Shown piece after piece: positions 1 to 8,689 of a DNA stretch of 64,000 nt; the stretch's first letter is position 1, and every line of letters begins with the position of its first letter. The stretch spans positions 62,001-126,000 of the forward strand of contig JAWLBA010000003.1 in assembly GCA_041395165.1 (NCBI GenBank), given 5' to 3'. A program made the translations under genes and the position numbers. Below the pieces are notes generated by a model. The model was not told where the DNA came from, ran no database searches, and saw nothing but the letters and a program-made list of their open reading frames with translations. This stretch comes from JAIBCM01 sp041395165 (lineage in GTDB: Bacteria > Verrucomicrobiota > Verrucomicrobiia > JADLBR01 > JAIBCM01).

Positions 1-30
1 CCCGGTCATTTACTATCGACCGGGTTTTTT
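1..30 (+). terminator. Rho-independent terminator
   Basis: A perfect 7-bp stem (CCCGGTC at 1-7 pairing with GACCGGG at 18-24) closes a 10-base loop and is followed directly by six T residues. This is the classic intrinsic terminator layout. It would end a transcript that enters from the left of the window, so it separates the upstream gene from the sugar isomerase locus. The hairpin may be longer, because the window starts inside it. Confidence 0.8.
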
Positions 31-64
31 ATTATATAACAATCAATCAAGTTATTGAATTTTA

Positions 65-973
65 ATGTGATCGCTTTTCAACTAGTTGGAATGCTCATCG
101 ACATGACAAAGGCGGCTCCATGCTTCGAGAAATCGAAACCTTGGGATTCCAATGGGCAGAACTTTCGGACACGGCATTCGCGCAGAACTCATGCCAGGCA
201 TTTTAAAGTATCTCAACAAAAGCGCCTTGCGAATCAGCAGCGTTCATAATTACTGTCCCCTACCGCCTGGCATGCAAAAAGATGCGCCCGATTTTTTAAC
301 CTACACTCCTACTCCATCAAGCCGATCGCAAACGCGCCGTATAAAAAACTAAGGAAAGCATCGATTTCGCCGAACAAGTTGGAGCCAGTTATGTTATTCT
401 CCATTTGGGTTCGCTGTTTTCTGGAAAAAGAAGAGCACGCACTCATCCAAGCTTTAGCTCAAGGAAAAAAGTCGCGCTGTAGATTGCAAATTGAAACTGG
501 TGACGCTTCGGCAAAAGAAAGTGGTTCCCTTATGGGATCGAGTGCATGAATGTCTGAGTTCGATTATTCCTTACGCAAAAAACAAAAAAATAAAATTAGG
601 CATCGAAAATCGTGCTTATTTTGGAGAACTGCCTTTTGAGGAAGAATTCACAACACTATGGAATCGTTACCCTTCCGACACATTAGTTTATTGGCATGAT
701 TTTGGCCATGCTCAACTTAAACAAGAAAGAAGCTGGCTCAATCATTGGGAAACCTTTTCTCAACAAAAAAATCATCTTGGCGGCTGCCACATTCATGATG
801 CTCGATTTCCATCACAAGATCACCAAGCTTTAGGCAAAGGCAATATAGAGTGGCCACTTTTTTTATCTCAACTTGCCACAACCATCCCGTGGGTTCTAGA
901 GTTTCATCCTAAAACCTCGGAGGATCATATTCAAAAAAGTTTGAACATATTAAAAAATTTCCAAATACAATGA
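65..973 (+). pseudogene. Sugar phosphate isomerase/epimerase (TIM barrel), frameshifted
   Basis: Stitching frames together gives a protein of about 300 residues in the xylose-isomerase-like TIM-barrel (AP endonuclease 2) family. An N-terminal part reads MDRFSTSWNAHRHDKGGSML after one indel right behind the ATG. It is followed by HGIRAELMPG and ISSVHNYCPLP in another frame (about 152-350), then a long C-terminal part (491-973) containing IENRAYFGELP, YWHDFGHAQL, GGCHIHDAR and the late EFHP metal-site-like motif. At least three frame changes are visible (about 68, 170 and 310-490). The substrate cannot be told. The stop overlaps the start of the next gene by 4 bases (ATGA), suggesting translational coupling. 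It is either a real pseudogene or an intact gene with consensus indels. Confidence 0.65.
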
Positions 974-1965
974 AGCGGGGATTCATGATCGCTTTGAAAG
1001 CCGGGTTCTCCCTCGGATTATTGGCGTTACTACTATATCGTTTCCCCATTTCAGCAGAGCGTTGGCATATCGAATGGAAAAATTTGCAATGGCATTGGTT
1101 TTGGTTATCCCTGTTGGCTGCCACAATATCTATTATTATTGGCATAACGCGCTGGCATTTTCTGCTAAAAACACAAAAAATCTTTTTAGACTTTAAGCAC
1201 ACATTAGCCATCGGCTTCATTGGCCTCTTTTTCTCTATCTTTTCTATCGGCATTATTGGAGGCGATGCCGCACGCGTTTTTTACCTTTTTCAAATCGAAA
1301 AAATGAAAAAAACTCCCGCACTCTTTAGCATTTTCTTGGATCGCAGTTTAGGTTTTTTAGGATTATTCGCCCTCGCACTTTGCGCCTTACCCTTAAGCTG
1401 GCACTGGCTATCTCAAGAGCCGGAAACCAAAATTTTTGTTTTGTTTTTAGCGGCCTTTTTAACATTAGGCATTATAGGCTTGGTAAGCTTAGTCTTTTTC
1501 AGAAAAAAAAATTGGGGCCTATTTCACCTTATCAAACGTTGGGATTGGGGAGAAAAACTCCTTCAACAAACGGATCAAATCCTAGAAATTTGTTTCCGAG
1601 AAGGCAAAACCATTCTCACCGTTTGTTTCGGACTATCTCTTGGTGTCCATTTAAGTTTAATTTTTTGCGGCTACTTTTTAGCGCGCGCCTTCTCCTTGCC
1701 CATACCATTTTTACTCACAGCAGGAATGATGCCTCTGGTAAATGCCGTTATTACTTTACCTGTCACCATCTCAGGCCTGGGATTGCGCGAAACAGCTTTT
1801 TTGCTGCTCTTTCGAGGCGCTCATCTTGAGGAAACCAAAGCTTTTATTTTTTCTATAACCTACTGGATATTGGCAGTGATTCTCGCTTTGATCGGCGGTT
1901 TACTTTATATTTTTTATCGTTGTCCAAAACAACCGAGAGAGAATAAAGTACAGTCTCACAAATGA
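970..1965 (+). CDS. YbhN/UPF0104-type flippase-like membrane protein
   Basis: 331 residues with about eight hydrophobic segments spread over the whole length, as in the lysylphosphatidylglycerol synthase TM region (YbhN, UPF0104) family. Family hallmarks seen are the SIGIIGGDAARVFYL segment (about residues 88-105), a short LDRSLGFLGL segment, and a C-terminal NAVITLPVTISGLGLRETAFL segment with the Gly-rich turn typical of this family. Members are inner-membrane proteins thought to move lipids or lipid-linked sugars; the substrate is not deducible here. It overlaps the upstream isomerase by 4 nt, and its stop overlaps the next start by 4 nt, so it lies in one transcription unit. A second paralog lies at 54977-55918. 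Confidence 0.85.
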   Translation: MKRGFMIALKAGFSLGLLALLLYRFPISAERWHIEWKNLQWHWFWLSLLAATISIIIGITRWHFLLKTQKIFLDFKHTLAIGFIGLFFSIFSIGIIGGDAARVFYLFQIEKMKKTPALFSIFLDRSLGFLGLFALALCALPLSWHWLSQEPETKIFVLFLAAFLTLGIIGLVSLVFFRKKNWGLFHLIKRWDWGEKLLQQTDQILEICFREGKTILTVCFGLSLGVHLSLIFCGYFLARAFSLPIPFLLTAGMMPLVNAVITLPVTISGLGLRETAFLLLFRGAHLEETKAFIFSITYWILAVILALIGGLLYIFYRCPKQPRENKVQSHK

Positions 1966-4547
1966 GAGACATTGCCGAAAAAATTCTACGCCTTTTACAA
2001 AGCAAAGGGTTTGAAGCTTACTTTGCCGGTGGCTGCGTGCGCGACCAACTCTTGGGCATTACCCCTACCGATTACGATATTGCTACCAACGCGCGACCCG
2101 AAGAAGTCGAAGCGCTCTTTCCAGGAAAAAGCGATTTAGTCGGAAAAAGTTTTGGTGTCGTAATCGTTAAAGAAAAAGGGTGTCATGTCGAAGTTGCAAC
2201 CTTTCGTAAAGATAATATCTACATCGATGGACGCCGCCCAGAATCGGTCACCTTTTCCAGCGTAGAACAAGATGCCCATCGACGCGATTTTACCGTTAAC
2301 GCTCTTTTTTTTGATCCCGTCACCAATCGCGTTTTAGATTTTGTCGGTGGCCAAAAAGATCTTGAAAATAAAATAATTCGCGCTGTGGGCGATCCCAAAG
2401 AACGTTTCGCGGAAGATAAATTGCGTTTGCTGCGCGCAGTTCGAATTGCAGGCGCTTTAAACTTTCAAATAGAACCCAACACCTGGCAAGCACTGCAAGC
2501 CGAAACCACCACCATTAACCAAGTTAGCCCAGAAAGAATTCGTGAAGAATTTAAAAAATGGGCAACAGGCCCCAATCTGGTGAAGGGATTTGATTTATTG
2601 GATCATAGTGGATTGCTAAAAGTGATCCTGCCGGAGGTCGAAGCATTAAAAGGTGTCGAACAACCTCCTCAATTTCATCCTGAAGGTGACGTTTTTGTGC
2701 ATGTCAGACTCATGTTGAGCCACCTACAACAACGCAATGAAGCTTTGGTTTGGGCTGTGTTACTGCACGACATCGGAAAGCCAGCGACTTATGCTGTGGA
2801 TGTCACCGGTCGCATCCGGTTCAATGGCCATGAAAGCGTAAGCGCCACGATGGCAAAAAAGATTTTGGGACGCTTACGATTTTCCAATGCTCAATCAGAA
2901 CGCATTATTGCCATGGTGGCAAATCATATGAGCTTCAAAGATGCACCTCAAATGCGTCTCAGTACATTAAAACGGTTCTTATCTCGAGAAACGTTTCTTG
3001 AAGAGTTAGAACTGCATCGCGTGGACTGTCTTAGTTCACATGGCGATCTAAAAATTTATGGATTTTTAAAACAGCGTTGGGAAAATTTTTCTCAAGAAGA
3101 AATCAAACCCCAAGGCTTTCTTAATGGCAAAGATGTATTAGCACAAAATATCGCGCCGGGACCAGAAGTAGGAAAATTATTACAAAAAGCATATGACTTA
3201 CAATTGGAGGGCAAATTGAAAAATAGAAGTGAAGCGTTAGTCTGGTTAAAACAACAAACGCAAAATCAACGTTTTTCGTTTTTGCTGCGAAGCTGGTATA
3301 TTTTTGGACTCATTATTTTCTTACTGGTTTTGTTTTTAGATCGCTCTGACTTATGGCAAACTTGGGAAAACAAACAATGGGATAAGCTACAATCGCTCGG
3401 TAGCACTCGCCCCATTTTCTTGACCAATATCGTCGCAGTAGAGATCGATGCCAGCACTCTCAGTACTTATGGCGAAGGTCAATGGCCATTTTCGCGTTTG
3501 CCTTATGCCACTCTCTTACAAACCTTGCGAGGGCGAGGCGTACGAGGTGTAGGTTTCGAAATGATACTTTCCGAACGCGATCCGAGCTATACTGCTTTCG
3601 ATAATGCTTTCATCAACCAAATTCAACGCACTCCAGGTGTTGTCTTGGCAGCCAACGCGCTTCAAACACAAGAACCTACGATTGACAACCAACCCGTAGA
3701 AAATTTAAAATCAAAATCACAACAACTCAAGCTCATGCCTTCTTACAATGGAGGTTTTTTCCCATTAGAAACTTTTTCTGCTCAGGCTGCTTTAGGATTC
3801 AATAACTTGCCCATAGAAACTTCCAGTGTCTTAAGAAATGTGCCACTCGCTTTTCGATGGGGCACTAATCTTTATCCTTCTTTTATTTTGCAATGCGTTT
3901 TACAAAATGAAAGATTAACTCCAGCTGATGTGCAATGGAAAAAAAATAAAATTATTATCGAAAGAAGAGGGAAAAAATTATTTAAAATCCCTGTCGACAA
4001 CCAATGTCGCATGTGGATTAAAACCCATCCTACCGATGCACTACGGATCAAAAGAATAGGTTTAGATTCTTTAGTGCTGGCTGCCAGCCTGTCAACAACG
4101 AATCGGTTTCAACCGTCCCCTTGGAATATGGATCAATTAAAAGAAAAATTCGTTATGGTAGGCCGAAGCGAAACCAATATTTATCAGCCCATCACAACCG
4201 CAGTCGGATTGCTATCACCCGCCGAAGTTCAACTTCTTGCCTGGCATGCGATTTACAATAAAAAAGCAGTCACATTCACTCCGAATTTCTTGATTTGGAT
4301 TTTATGGTTAAGCGTTATTTTTTTCATGCTATGGTTCAGTATACGAAACGCTTGGCCTTGGCCACTCTTTGCCTGGTTCTTTTTTATCATAGACTGGTAT
4401 ATTATTAGCGCCTTTTTGGCTTACCTTTTTGAAATCCGATTTCCTGTAACAGGTTGTCTCGTTGCGACAACATTGAGTTTACTTGTCGGCTCAATTTATC
4501 GGTTCTTACCTCATCGACAACCCAAGACCATATCAATAAAAAGCTAA
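1962..4547 (+). CDS. CCA-adding enzyme fused to CHASE2 membrane domain
   Basis: 861 residues in one open frame. Residues 1 to about 430 are a class II CCA tRNA nucleotidyltransferase/poly(A) polymerase-type enzyme: GGCVRDQLLG, the DYD metal pair (about residue 38), the RRDFTVNAL segment, the AEDKLRLLRAVR segment, and an HD-type motif LLHDIGKP near residue 268. It ends like a normal family member (QLEGKLKNRSEALVWL). The frame runs on without a stop into a membrane helix (about 440-460), an extracytoplasmic CHASE2-like sensor domain (IVAVEIDASTL, then WPFSRLPYATLL, PGVVLAAN, the latter half ending KFVMVGRS) and three C-terminal membrane helices (about 770-850). No kinase or cyclase output domain follows. 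The fusion could be genuine or result from a consensus error that removed a stop. The start ATG overlaps the upstream gene. Confidence 0.85.
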   Translation: MRDIAEKILRLLQSKGFEAYFAGGCVRDQLLGITPTDYDIATNARPEEVEALFPGKSDLVGKSFGVVIVKEKGCHVEVATFRKDNIYIDGRRPESVTFSSVEQDAHRRDFTVNALFFDPVTNRVLDFVGGQKDLENKIIRAVGDPKERFAEDKLRLLRAVRIAGALNFQIEPNTWQALQAETTTINQVSPERIREEFKKWATGPNLVKGFDLLDHSGLLKVILPEVEALKGVEQPPQFHPEGDVFVHVRLMLSHLQQRNEALVWAVLLHDIGKPATYAVDVTGRIRFNGHESVSATMAKKILGRLRFSNAQSERIIAMVANHMSFKDAPQMRLSTLKRFLSRETFLEELELHRVDCLSSHGDLKIYGFLKQRWENFSQEEIKPQGFLNGKDVLAQNIAPGPEVGKLLQKAYDLQLEGKLKNRSEALVWLKQQTQNQRFSFLLRSWYIFGLIIFLLVLFLDRSDLWQTWENKQWDKLQSLGSTRPIFLTNIVAVEIDASTLSTYGEGQWPFSRLPYATLLQTLRGRGVRGVGFEMILSERDPSYTAFDNAFINQIQRTPGVVLAANALQTQEPTIDNQPVENLKSKSQQLKLMPSYNGGFFPLETFSAQAALGFNNLPIETSSVLRNVPLAFRWGTNLYPSFILQCVLQNERLTPADVQWKKNKIIIERRGKKLFKIPVDNQCRMWIKTHPTDALRIKRIGLDSLVLAASLSTTNRFQPSPWNMDQLKEKFVMVGRSETNIYQPITTAVGLLSPAEVQLLAWHAIYNKKAVTFTPNFLIWILWLSVIFFMLWFSIRNAWPWPLFAWFFFIIDWYIISAFLAYLFEIRFPVTGCLVATTLSLLVGSIYRFLPHRQPKTISIKS

Positions 4548-4562
4548 ACACCAAACAATCAA

Positions 4563-4580
4563 GGCTCAGTCAAGCGAGCC
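4563..4580. terminator. Possible bidirectional hairpin between convergent genes
   Basis: GGCTC (4563-4567) can pair with GAGCC (4576-4580) around an 8-base loop, in the short gap between the CCA-CHASE2 gene and the convergent dUTPase gene. There is no clear T-run, so a terminator role is a guess from position alone. Confidence 0.25.
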
Positions 4581-4610
4581 CTCTGCCCCTCTTAACAAAC
4601 AATATTGTTT

Positions 4611-4982
4611 TTAGATGTGTTTGGAATCATGTTCATCTTTTACATGATAACCGGCATCTTGACGTTTGTTATTTACCTCATTTTTCTTGAGGTAAGCTTG
4701 ATAAAGATCTTCCGGACTCATATCCAAAACTTGCGCAATAGAAATCAGGAAATGAAAAAGGTCGATCACCTCCACTCGCGCATTTTGCTCATCAAACGTT
4801 TGATATTTCGCCCACCATTTCCATGGAATGCTATCCGTTAATTCGGCAATTTCCTGACCCATCGCGCGACAGTAGTTCAAAACCCATTTCTGTTTTTCTT
4901 CCTTGCTGAGCACGCCGGTTCGAATGCCAAGCCGATGATTGAGGGCTTCTTGCAAATCCCAAATTTTTTCTAATCTATCCAT
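4611..4982 (-). CDS. Dimeric (all-alpha) dUTPase
   Basis: 123 residues matching the dimeric dUTPase branch of the all-alpha NTP pyrophosphatase (MazG-like) superfamily. These enzymes hydrolyse dUTP to dUMP and pyrophosphate in the cytoplasm, keeping uracil out of DNA. Visible markers are an acidic helix with EIAELTDSIPWKWWAK (metal-binding Glu residues and the aromatic uracil-pocket segment) and NARVEVIDLFHFLISIAQ, the second acidic metal-binding helix. Length is close to the single-domain forms of this family. It is convergent with the CCA-CHASE2 gene and divergent from trxB, only about 60 bp from its start. The specificity (dUTP versus another NTP) is inferred from the WKWW segment. Confidence 0.75.
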   Translation of the reverse strand: MDRLEKIWDLQEALNHRLGIRTGVLSKEEKQKWVLNYCRAMGQEIAELTDSIPWKWWAKYQTFDEQNARVEVIDLFHFLISIAQVLDMSPEDLYQAYLKKNEVNNKRQDAGYHVKDEHDSKHI

Positions 4983-5042
4983 ACTTTAGTCATAAACAAA
5001 AGACGCTGGATATGCAACTCAGCAACGCTATAGTCTTTCGTG

Positions 5043-5980
5043 ATGAGTGCTAACATAAGAAAGGTCACCATTCTAGGAACCGGTTGTGCCGGACTGACCG
5101 CGGCAATTTATACCGCGCGTGCCAACTTAAAACCTTTAGTTTTAACCGGAAAAATGCCGGGTGGATTATTGACCACCACCAGCATCGTAGAAAATTATCC
5201 GGGATTTCCTGAAGGAATTGACGGTTTTCAATTGATGACTCTTATGCAGAAACAAGCCGAACGCTTTGGCGCAGATGTGCAATTTGGTGAAATCGAAAAA
5301 GTCGATTTTTCTCAATACCCTTTTCGTCTCTGGAAAGAAGGCGAAGAAATTTTGTCGCATAGCGTGATCATCGCCACAGGTGCCTCTCACCGTCATCTCG
5401 GTTTGGAAAGCGAAAACTTCTCGATAAAAAAGGGGTGACTTATTGCGCCACTTGCGATGGTGCCCTGCCTATGTTTCGCAACCAACCTTTGGTCGTGGTA
5501 GGAGGTGGAGATTCTGCTTTGGAAGAGGCTTTGTATTTAACCCACTTTGCTTCCAAAGTTTATTTAGTTCATCGTCGCGATGAATTACGTGCTTCCCAAA
5601 TTATGCAGGAACGCGCTTTAGCTCATGAAAAAATTCAGCTAGTTTGGAATTCTATCGTAACTGAAATTTTGGATGTGACACAAGACCGCGTCACGGGTGT
5701 AAAATTACAGAACACCTTAGACAAAAGCATCAGCCAACTGGAGTGCGCCGGCGTCTTTGTTGCTATTGGGTTAATTCCCAACACTTCACTCTTTATTGAC
5801 CAACTTGATATGAGCGCTGAAGGTTATATTAAGTTGAAAATAGGCACCCGCACTTCGATGCCTGGCATCTTTGCTGCGGGTGACGTTGCTGATTCCATTT
5901 ATCGCCAGGCTATTACTGCAGCAGGAACAGGTTGTGCTGCAGCAATTGAAACAGAACGCTATCTCTCAGCTCTATTTTAA
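5043..5980 (+). CDS. trxB: Thioredoxin reductase, frameshifted once
   Basis: NADPH-dependent flavoprotein that reduces thioredoxin in the cytoplasm. The N-terminal part (to about 5430) has the FAD-binding ILGTGCAGLTAAIY loop, the MPGGLLTTT segment and ENYPGFP. The C-terminal part (from about 5435) has the redox-active CATC (5444-5455) in YCATCDGALP, the NADPH-binding GGGDSALEEA loop, the VHRRDELRAS segment and the final GIFAAGDVAD FAD motif. The two parts are in different frames, separated by a one-base indel in the A/G run near 5420-5438. Merging gives about 312 residues, the normal family length. The in-frame GTG at 5040 is an alternative start, but ATG at 5043 fits better. All functional motifs are intact, so a consensus error is more likely than true loss. 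Confidence 0.88.
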
Positions 5981-6012
5981 CGCTTCTGCGTTACTCTCAA
6001 TATTTGAAACCT

Positions 6013-6216
6013 TTAAACTTTTTCCACACGACTAGCTTTAGGACCTTTATCCGAAGCAATGATTTCGTAACGAACGTGATCACCCTCTTCTAGATTTTTG
6101 AAGCCATCTCCATAAATAGCAGAAAAATGCACAAAAACATCTTTACCGCCATTATTAGGAGCAATGAATCCGAAGCCTTTTTTCGTGTCAAACCATTTGA
6201 CAATACCTTCCAACAT
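6013..6216 (-). CDS. Cold-shock domain protein (CspA family)
   Basis: 67 residues forming a single cold-shock domain, a small beta-barrel that binds single-stranded RNA and DNA and acts as an RNA chaperone. Both nucleic-acid motifs are present: KGFGFI (RNP1) and VFVHFSAI (RNP2). The C-terminus GPKASRVEKV is typical. A strong purine-rich ribosome binding site (GGGGGTGA) sits 6 bases before the ATG. It lies 74 bp downstream of the EVE gene on the same strand, with an AT-rich leader. Whether it responds to cold is not visible. Confidence 0.95.
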   Translation of the reverse strand: MLEGIVKWFDTKKGFGFIAPNNGGKDVFVHFSAIYGDGFKNLEEGDHVRYEIIASDKGPKASRVEKV

Positions 6217-6290
6217 GCTTAGTCACCCCCTTCATTGTTTTCCTTTTTTCATTTCTTTATTTTTCCAAAAAATTCTTTTCCCTTTAATTT

Positions 6291-6722
6291 CTATCGATCT
6301 TTAACAGAAATGATCGTTTTACTCATTTTAACTATTTTTTTAAAGTGCGCAACTTCCAACGGCATAACAGATAGACGAGATTGTCGAATTAAATAAATTT
6401 CTTTTAGCTCAGGCTCCTTTTTAATTATGTCGAGAGAGACCGGTTCTGTCAAAGTTTTAATAGGGATAATATCCACACACACCCAATCTCCATCACCTCG
6501 AGCAGTCGGATCAGGGTAAGCCTCTCGGGCCACTTCGGCGATTCCCACCACCTTTTTATCCGTAACACTATGATAAAATAATACATAATCACCACAACGC
6601 ATCGAACGCAAAAAATTGCGCGCTTGAAAATTCCTTACCCCTGTCCAAGCCGTCTTTCCATCTCTTAGAAAATCCTGCCAAGAATAACTCTCCGGCTCCT
6701 GTTTTACTAACCAATATTTCAT
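6291..6722 (-). CDS. EVE domain protein
   Basis: 143 residues making up essentially one EVE (PUA-like) domain, related to human THYN1. Markers are the N-terminal MKYWLVKQEPESYSWQDF, the GVRNFQARNFLR segment and DYVLFYHSV. EVE proteins bind modified bases in DNA or RNA. Here the domain is free-standing, not fused to a nuclease. The start lies one base after the mutY stop, so the two are translationally linked. This suggests a shared role in nucleic-acid base surveillance, which is inference from adjacency. Confidence 0.88.
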   Translation of the reverse strand: MKYWLVKQEPESYSWQDFLRDGKTAWTGVRNFQARNFLRSMRCGDYVLFYHSVTDKKVVGIAEVAREAYPDPTARGDGDWVCVDIIPIKTLTEPVSLDIIKKEPELKEIYLIRQSRLSVMPLEVAHFKKIVKMSKTIISVKDR

Positions 6723-6723
6723 C

Positions 6724-7767
6724 TTAATACTCTTTCCTTTCTTTCATCAAAATATTGGCCAGCTTACGGTGCGGTGCTGGCATGGGCAACTTTTGTAATT
6801 GAGTCCAAGGAATTTCTTTGGAATCTGGCAAAAGAAACGGTGAAAAATAAGCCCGTAAAGTCACACGATACCGAGTAATGGAATAAACTAATTGATGCCA
6901 CGGTTTACCCGCTGGGATTTGTTGAATCTCAGGAAAACACCACAAGCCTTTCCAATGCTGGGTAGATTCTTGTTTTTTCATCCAGATAACTTCTTTATTA
7001 AAAGAAATCGCAACATTTTCAACTCGTGATGTAAAAAAAGTTTTTTGATTTTTATAAGGCAACTTTTCGGGATTTTTTGCGCGACATAAAAAATGCAAAG
7101 GACACAAACAACAAGCTGGTGTTCCTTTCGTGCATACAATCGCCCCCAACTCCATGAGCGCCTGATTAAAAATTCCAGGCTCTTTCCGTGGCACCAATTC
7201 CTCCACCCATTGCCACAATTTCTCTTGCACGTGACGAACATTCACCGGTTCCTGCAAATCCGTTAACCGCGACAAAACGCGAATCACATTCCCATCCAAA
7301 ACCGGTTTTTGAAAAGAAAACGCAATACTTGCAATCGCGCCAGCCGTGTAACGCCCCATACCAGGCAATTGATAAATCGCCTCCCAATCCGCAGGAAGTT
7401 GCTCGCGATATTGTTTCACAACCTGCTTTGCTGCAGCGTGCAAATTTCTGGCGCGTTGATAATAACCCAAACCCTCCCACATTTTTAAAACCTTTTCTTG
7501 AGATGCTCTCGCCAAAGTCTTCCAAGTGGGAAATCGTTTGAGCCAACGATCATAATAAGGAATCACCGTCGCTACCTGAGTCTGCTGCAACATAATCTCA
7601 GAAACCGCAATCGCATAGGGATCCCGCGTGCGCCGCCATGGCAAATCACGTTGATTCGCTTTATACCAAGTTAATATTTTTTTTCTAAATTGAACCATTT
7701 CCCGACTCGACCAGGGCACAGAGAATCCGTTGGATTTCAAACTGTCTTTACGCTTTACTCTTTGCAT
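6724..7767 (-). CDS. mutY: A/G-specific adenine DNA glycosylase
   Basis: Removes adenine mispaired with 8-oxoguanine. The N-terminal glycosylase domain shows RDLPWR, the catalytic Glu in SEIMLQQTQV, the helix-hairpin-helix LPGMGRYTAGAI and the catalytic Asp in VLDGNVIRVL. The iron-sulfur loop has the correct C-x6-C-x2-C-x5-C spacing (CTKGTPACCLCPLHFLC). A NUDIX-like C-terminal domain follows (about residues 240-345). The longest frame starts at 7767, within a GCATGC palindrome shared with the rnhC start. The internal Met at residue 24 (ATG at 7696-7698) fits the family N-terminus better and would leave room for a divergent promoter. The EVE gene follows one base after the stop. Confidence 0.92.
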   Translation of the reverse strand: MQRVKRKDSLKSNGFSVPWSSREMVQFRKKILTWYKANQRDLPWRRTRDPYAIAVSEIMLQQTQVATVIPYYDRWLKRFPTWKTLARASQEKVLKMWEGLGYYQRARNLHAAAKQVVKQYREQLPADWEAIYQLPGMGRYTAGAIASIAFSFQKPVLDGNVIRVLSRLTDLQEPVNVRHVQEKLWQWVEELVPRKEPGIFNQALMELGAIVCTKGTPACCLCPLHFLCRAKNPEKLPYKNQKTFFTSRVENVAISFNKEVIWMKKQESTQHWKGLWCFPEIQQIPAGKPWHQLVYSITRYRVTLRAYFSPFLLPDSKEIPWTQLQKLPMPAPHRKLANILMKERKEY

Positions 7768-8689
7768 GCCGGAACCCCATACCTATACGATTGCATTAAC
7801 TTCGGCGCAAATCGAAAAATTAAAAACGTTGCTTCAACAGCGCGAATTTGAGTTTTCCACCCTTCCCTATGCACACTTCAAAGCTTCGAAAAATAAAATT
7901 CAAGTTGCGGCTTATCAATCCGGAAAATGCGTAATCCAAGGCAAGGAAGCAAAAGATTTTATCGAGTTCACTTTAGAGCCTGAAATCTTAGGTGAAGCTA
8001 AATTGGGTTACGAAGAGCACCACAATCCTGAACATTTTATTCCTCACATTGGCGTGGATGAAAGCGGCAAAGGCGATTTTTTTGGACCGCTGGTAATAGC
8101 AGGTGTCTACGCAGACACAGCCACCATTAAAACTTTTCAAGAACTTGGCATTCGCGACAGTAAAGCCATCACCTCGGACAAAAAAATCGTTCAACTAGCT
8201 GAGGCAATCAAACAGATTAAATCGGTGCGTTTTCAAATCATTCCTATTTCTCCAGAAAAATATAATGAACTCCAAAAAAAAATGGGCTCTGTGAACGAAG
8301 TTCTCGGCTGGGGTCATGCCAAAGCAATTGAAAACCTTCTAGAAATCATCCCCTGCGAACGCGCAGTTTGCGATCAATTTGCCCGCACAACCTGGACAAT
8401 CAAAAAATATTTGGGCGCTAAAGGTAAAGCTATTCATGTCCACCAACAACATCGCGCTGAAAGCGACCCCGTCGTAGCAGCCGCCTCCATTCTCGCGCGC
8501 GCTTCCTTTGTTCAATGGTTGGAAAGCAAAGGCCGACAACTGCAAACGAACTTACCTTTAGGCGCCTCTAGTCGCGTGAAACAAGTCGCCACTGAACTCA
8601 TCGAAAAATTAGGAGAAGAACCTGTTAAAAAACTAGTCAAAACCCATTTCAAAACCTGGACTGAAATTAATCAAAAAACGCCTTCCTAA
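7766..8689 (+). CDS. rnhC: Ribonuclease HIII
   Basis: About 307 residues. Degrades the RNA strand of RNA-DNA hybrids. An N-terminal TBP-like substrate-binding domain (residues 1 to about 85) precedes a type 2 RNase H core with GVDESGKGDFFGPLV (catalytic Asp-Glu pair), IRDSKAI and the late AESDPVVAAASILARA segment. The DESGKGD form is diagnostic of HIII rather than HII. I chose ATG at 7766 because an upstream in-frame Met at 7730 would overlap mutY deeply and adds no family-like residues. Its stop overlaps the convergent citrate synthase stop by four bases (8686-8689). Confidence 0.92.
   Translation: MPEPHTYTIALTSAQIEKLKTLLQQREFEFSTLPYAHFKASKNKIQVAAYQSGKCVIQGKEAKDFIEFTLEPEILGEAKLGYEEHHNPEHFIPHIGVDESGKGDFFGPLVIAGVYADTATIKTFQELGIRDSKAITSDKKIVQLAEAIKQIKSVRFQIIPISPEKYNELQKKMGSVNEVLGWGHAKAIENLLEIIPCERAVCDQFARTTWTIKKYLGAKGKAIHVHQQHRAESDPVVAAASILARASFVQWLESKGRQLQTNLPLGASSRVKQVATELIEKLGEEPVKKLVKTHFKTWTEINQKTPS

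Noticed and set aside
5979..5996. AACGC/GCGTT hairpin after trxB as a terminator
   Set aside because: The stem is only 5 bp and is not followed by a T-run.
7166..7546. Frames on both strands inside mutY (up to 126 codons)
   Set aside because: They overlap the conserved glycosylase core and show no family-like motifs.
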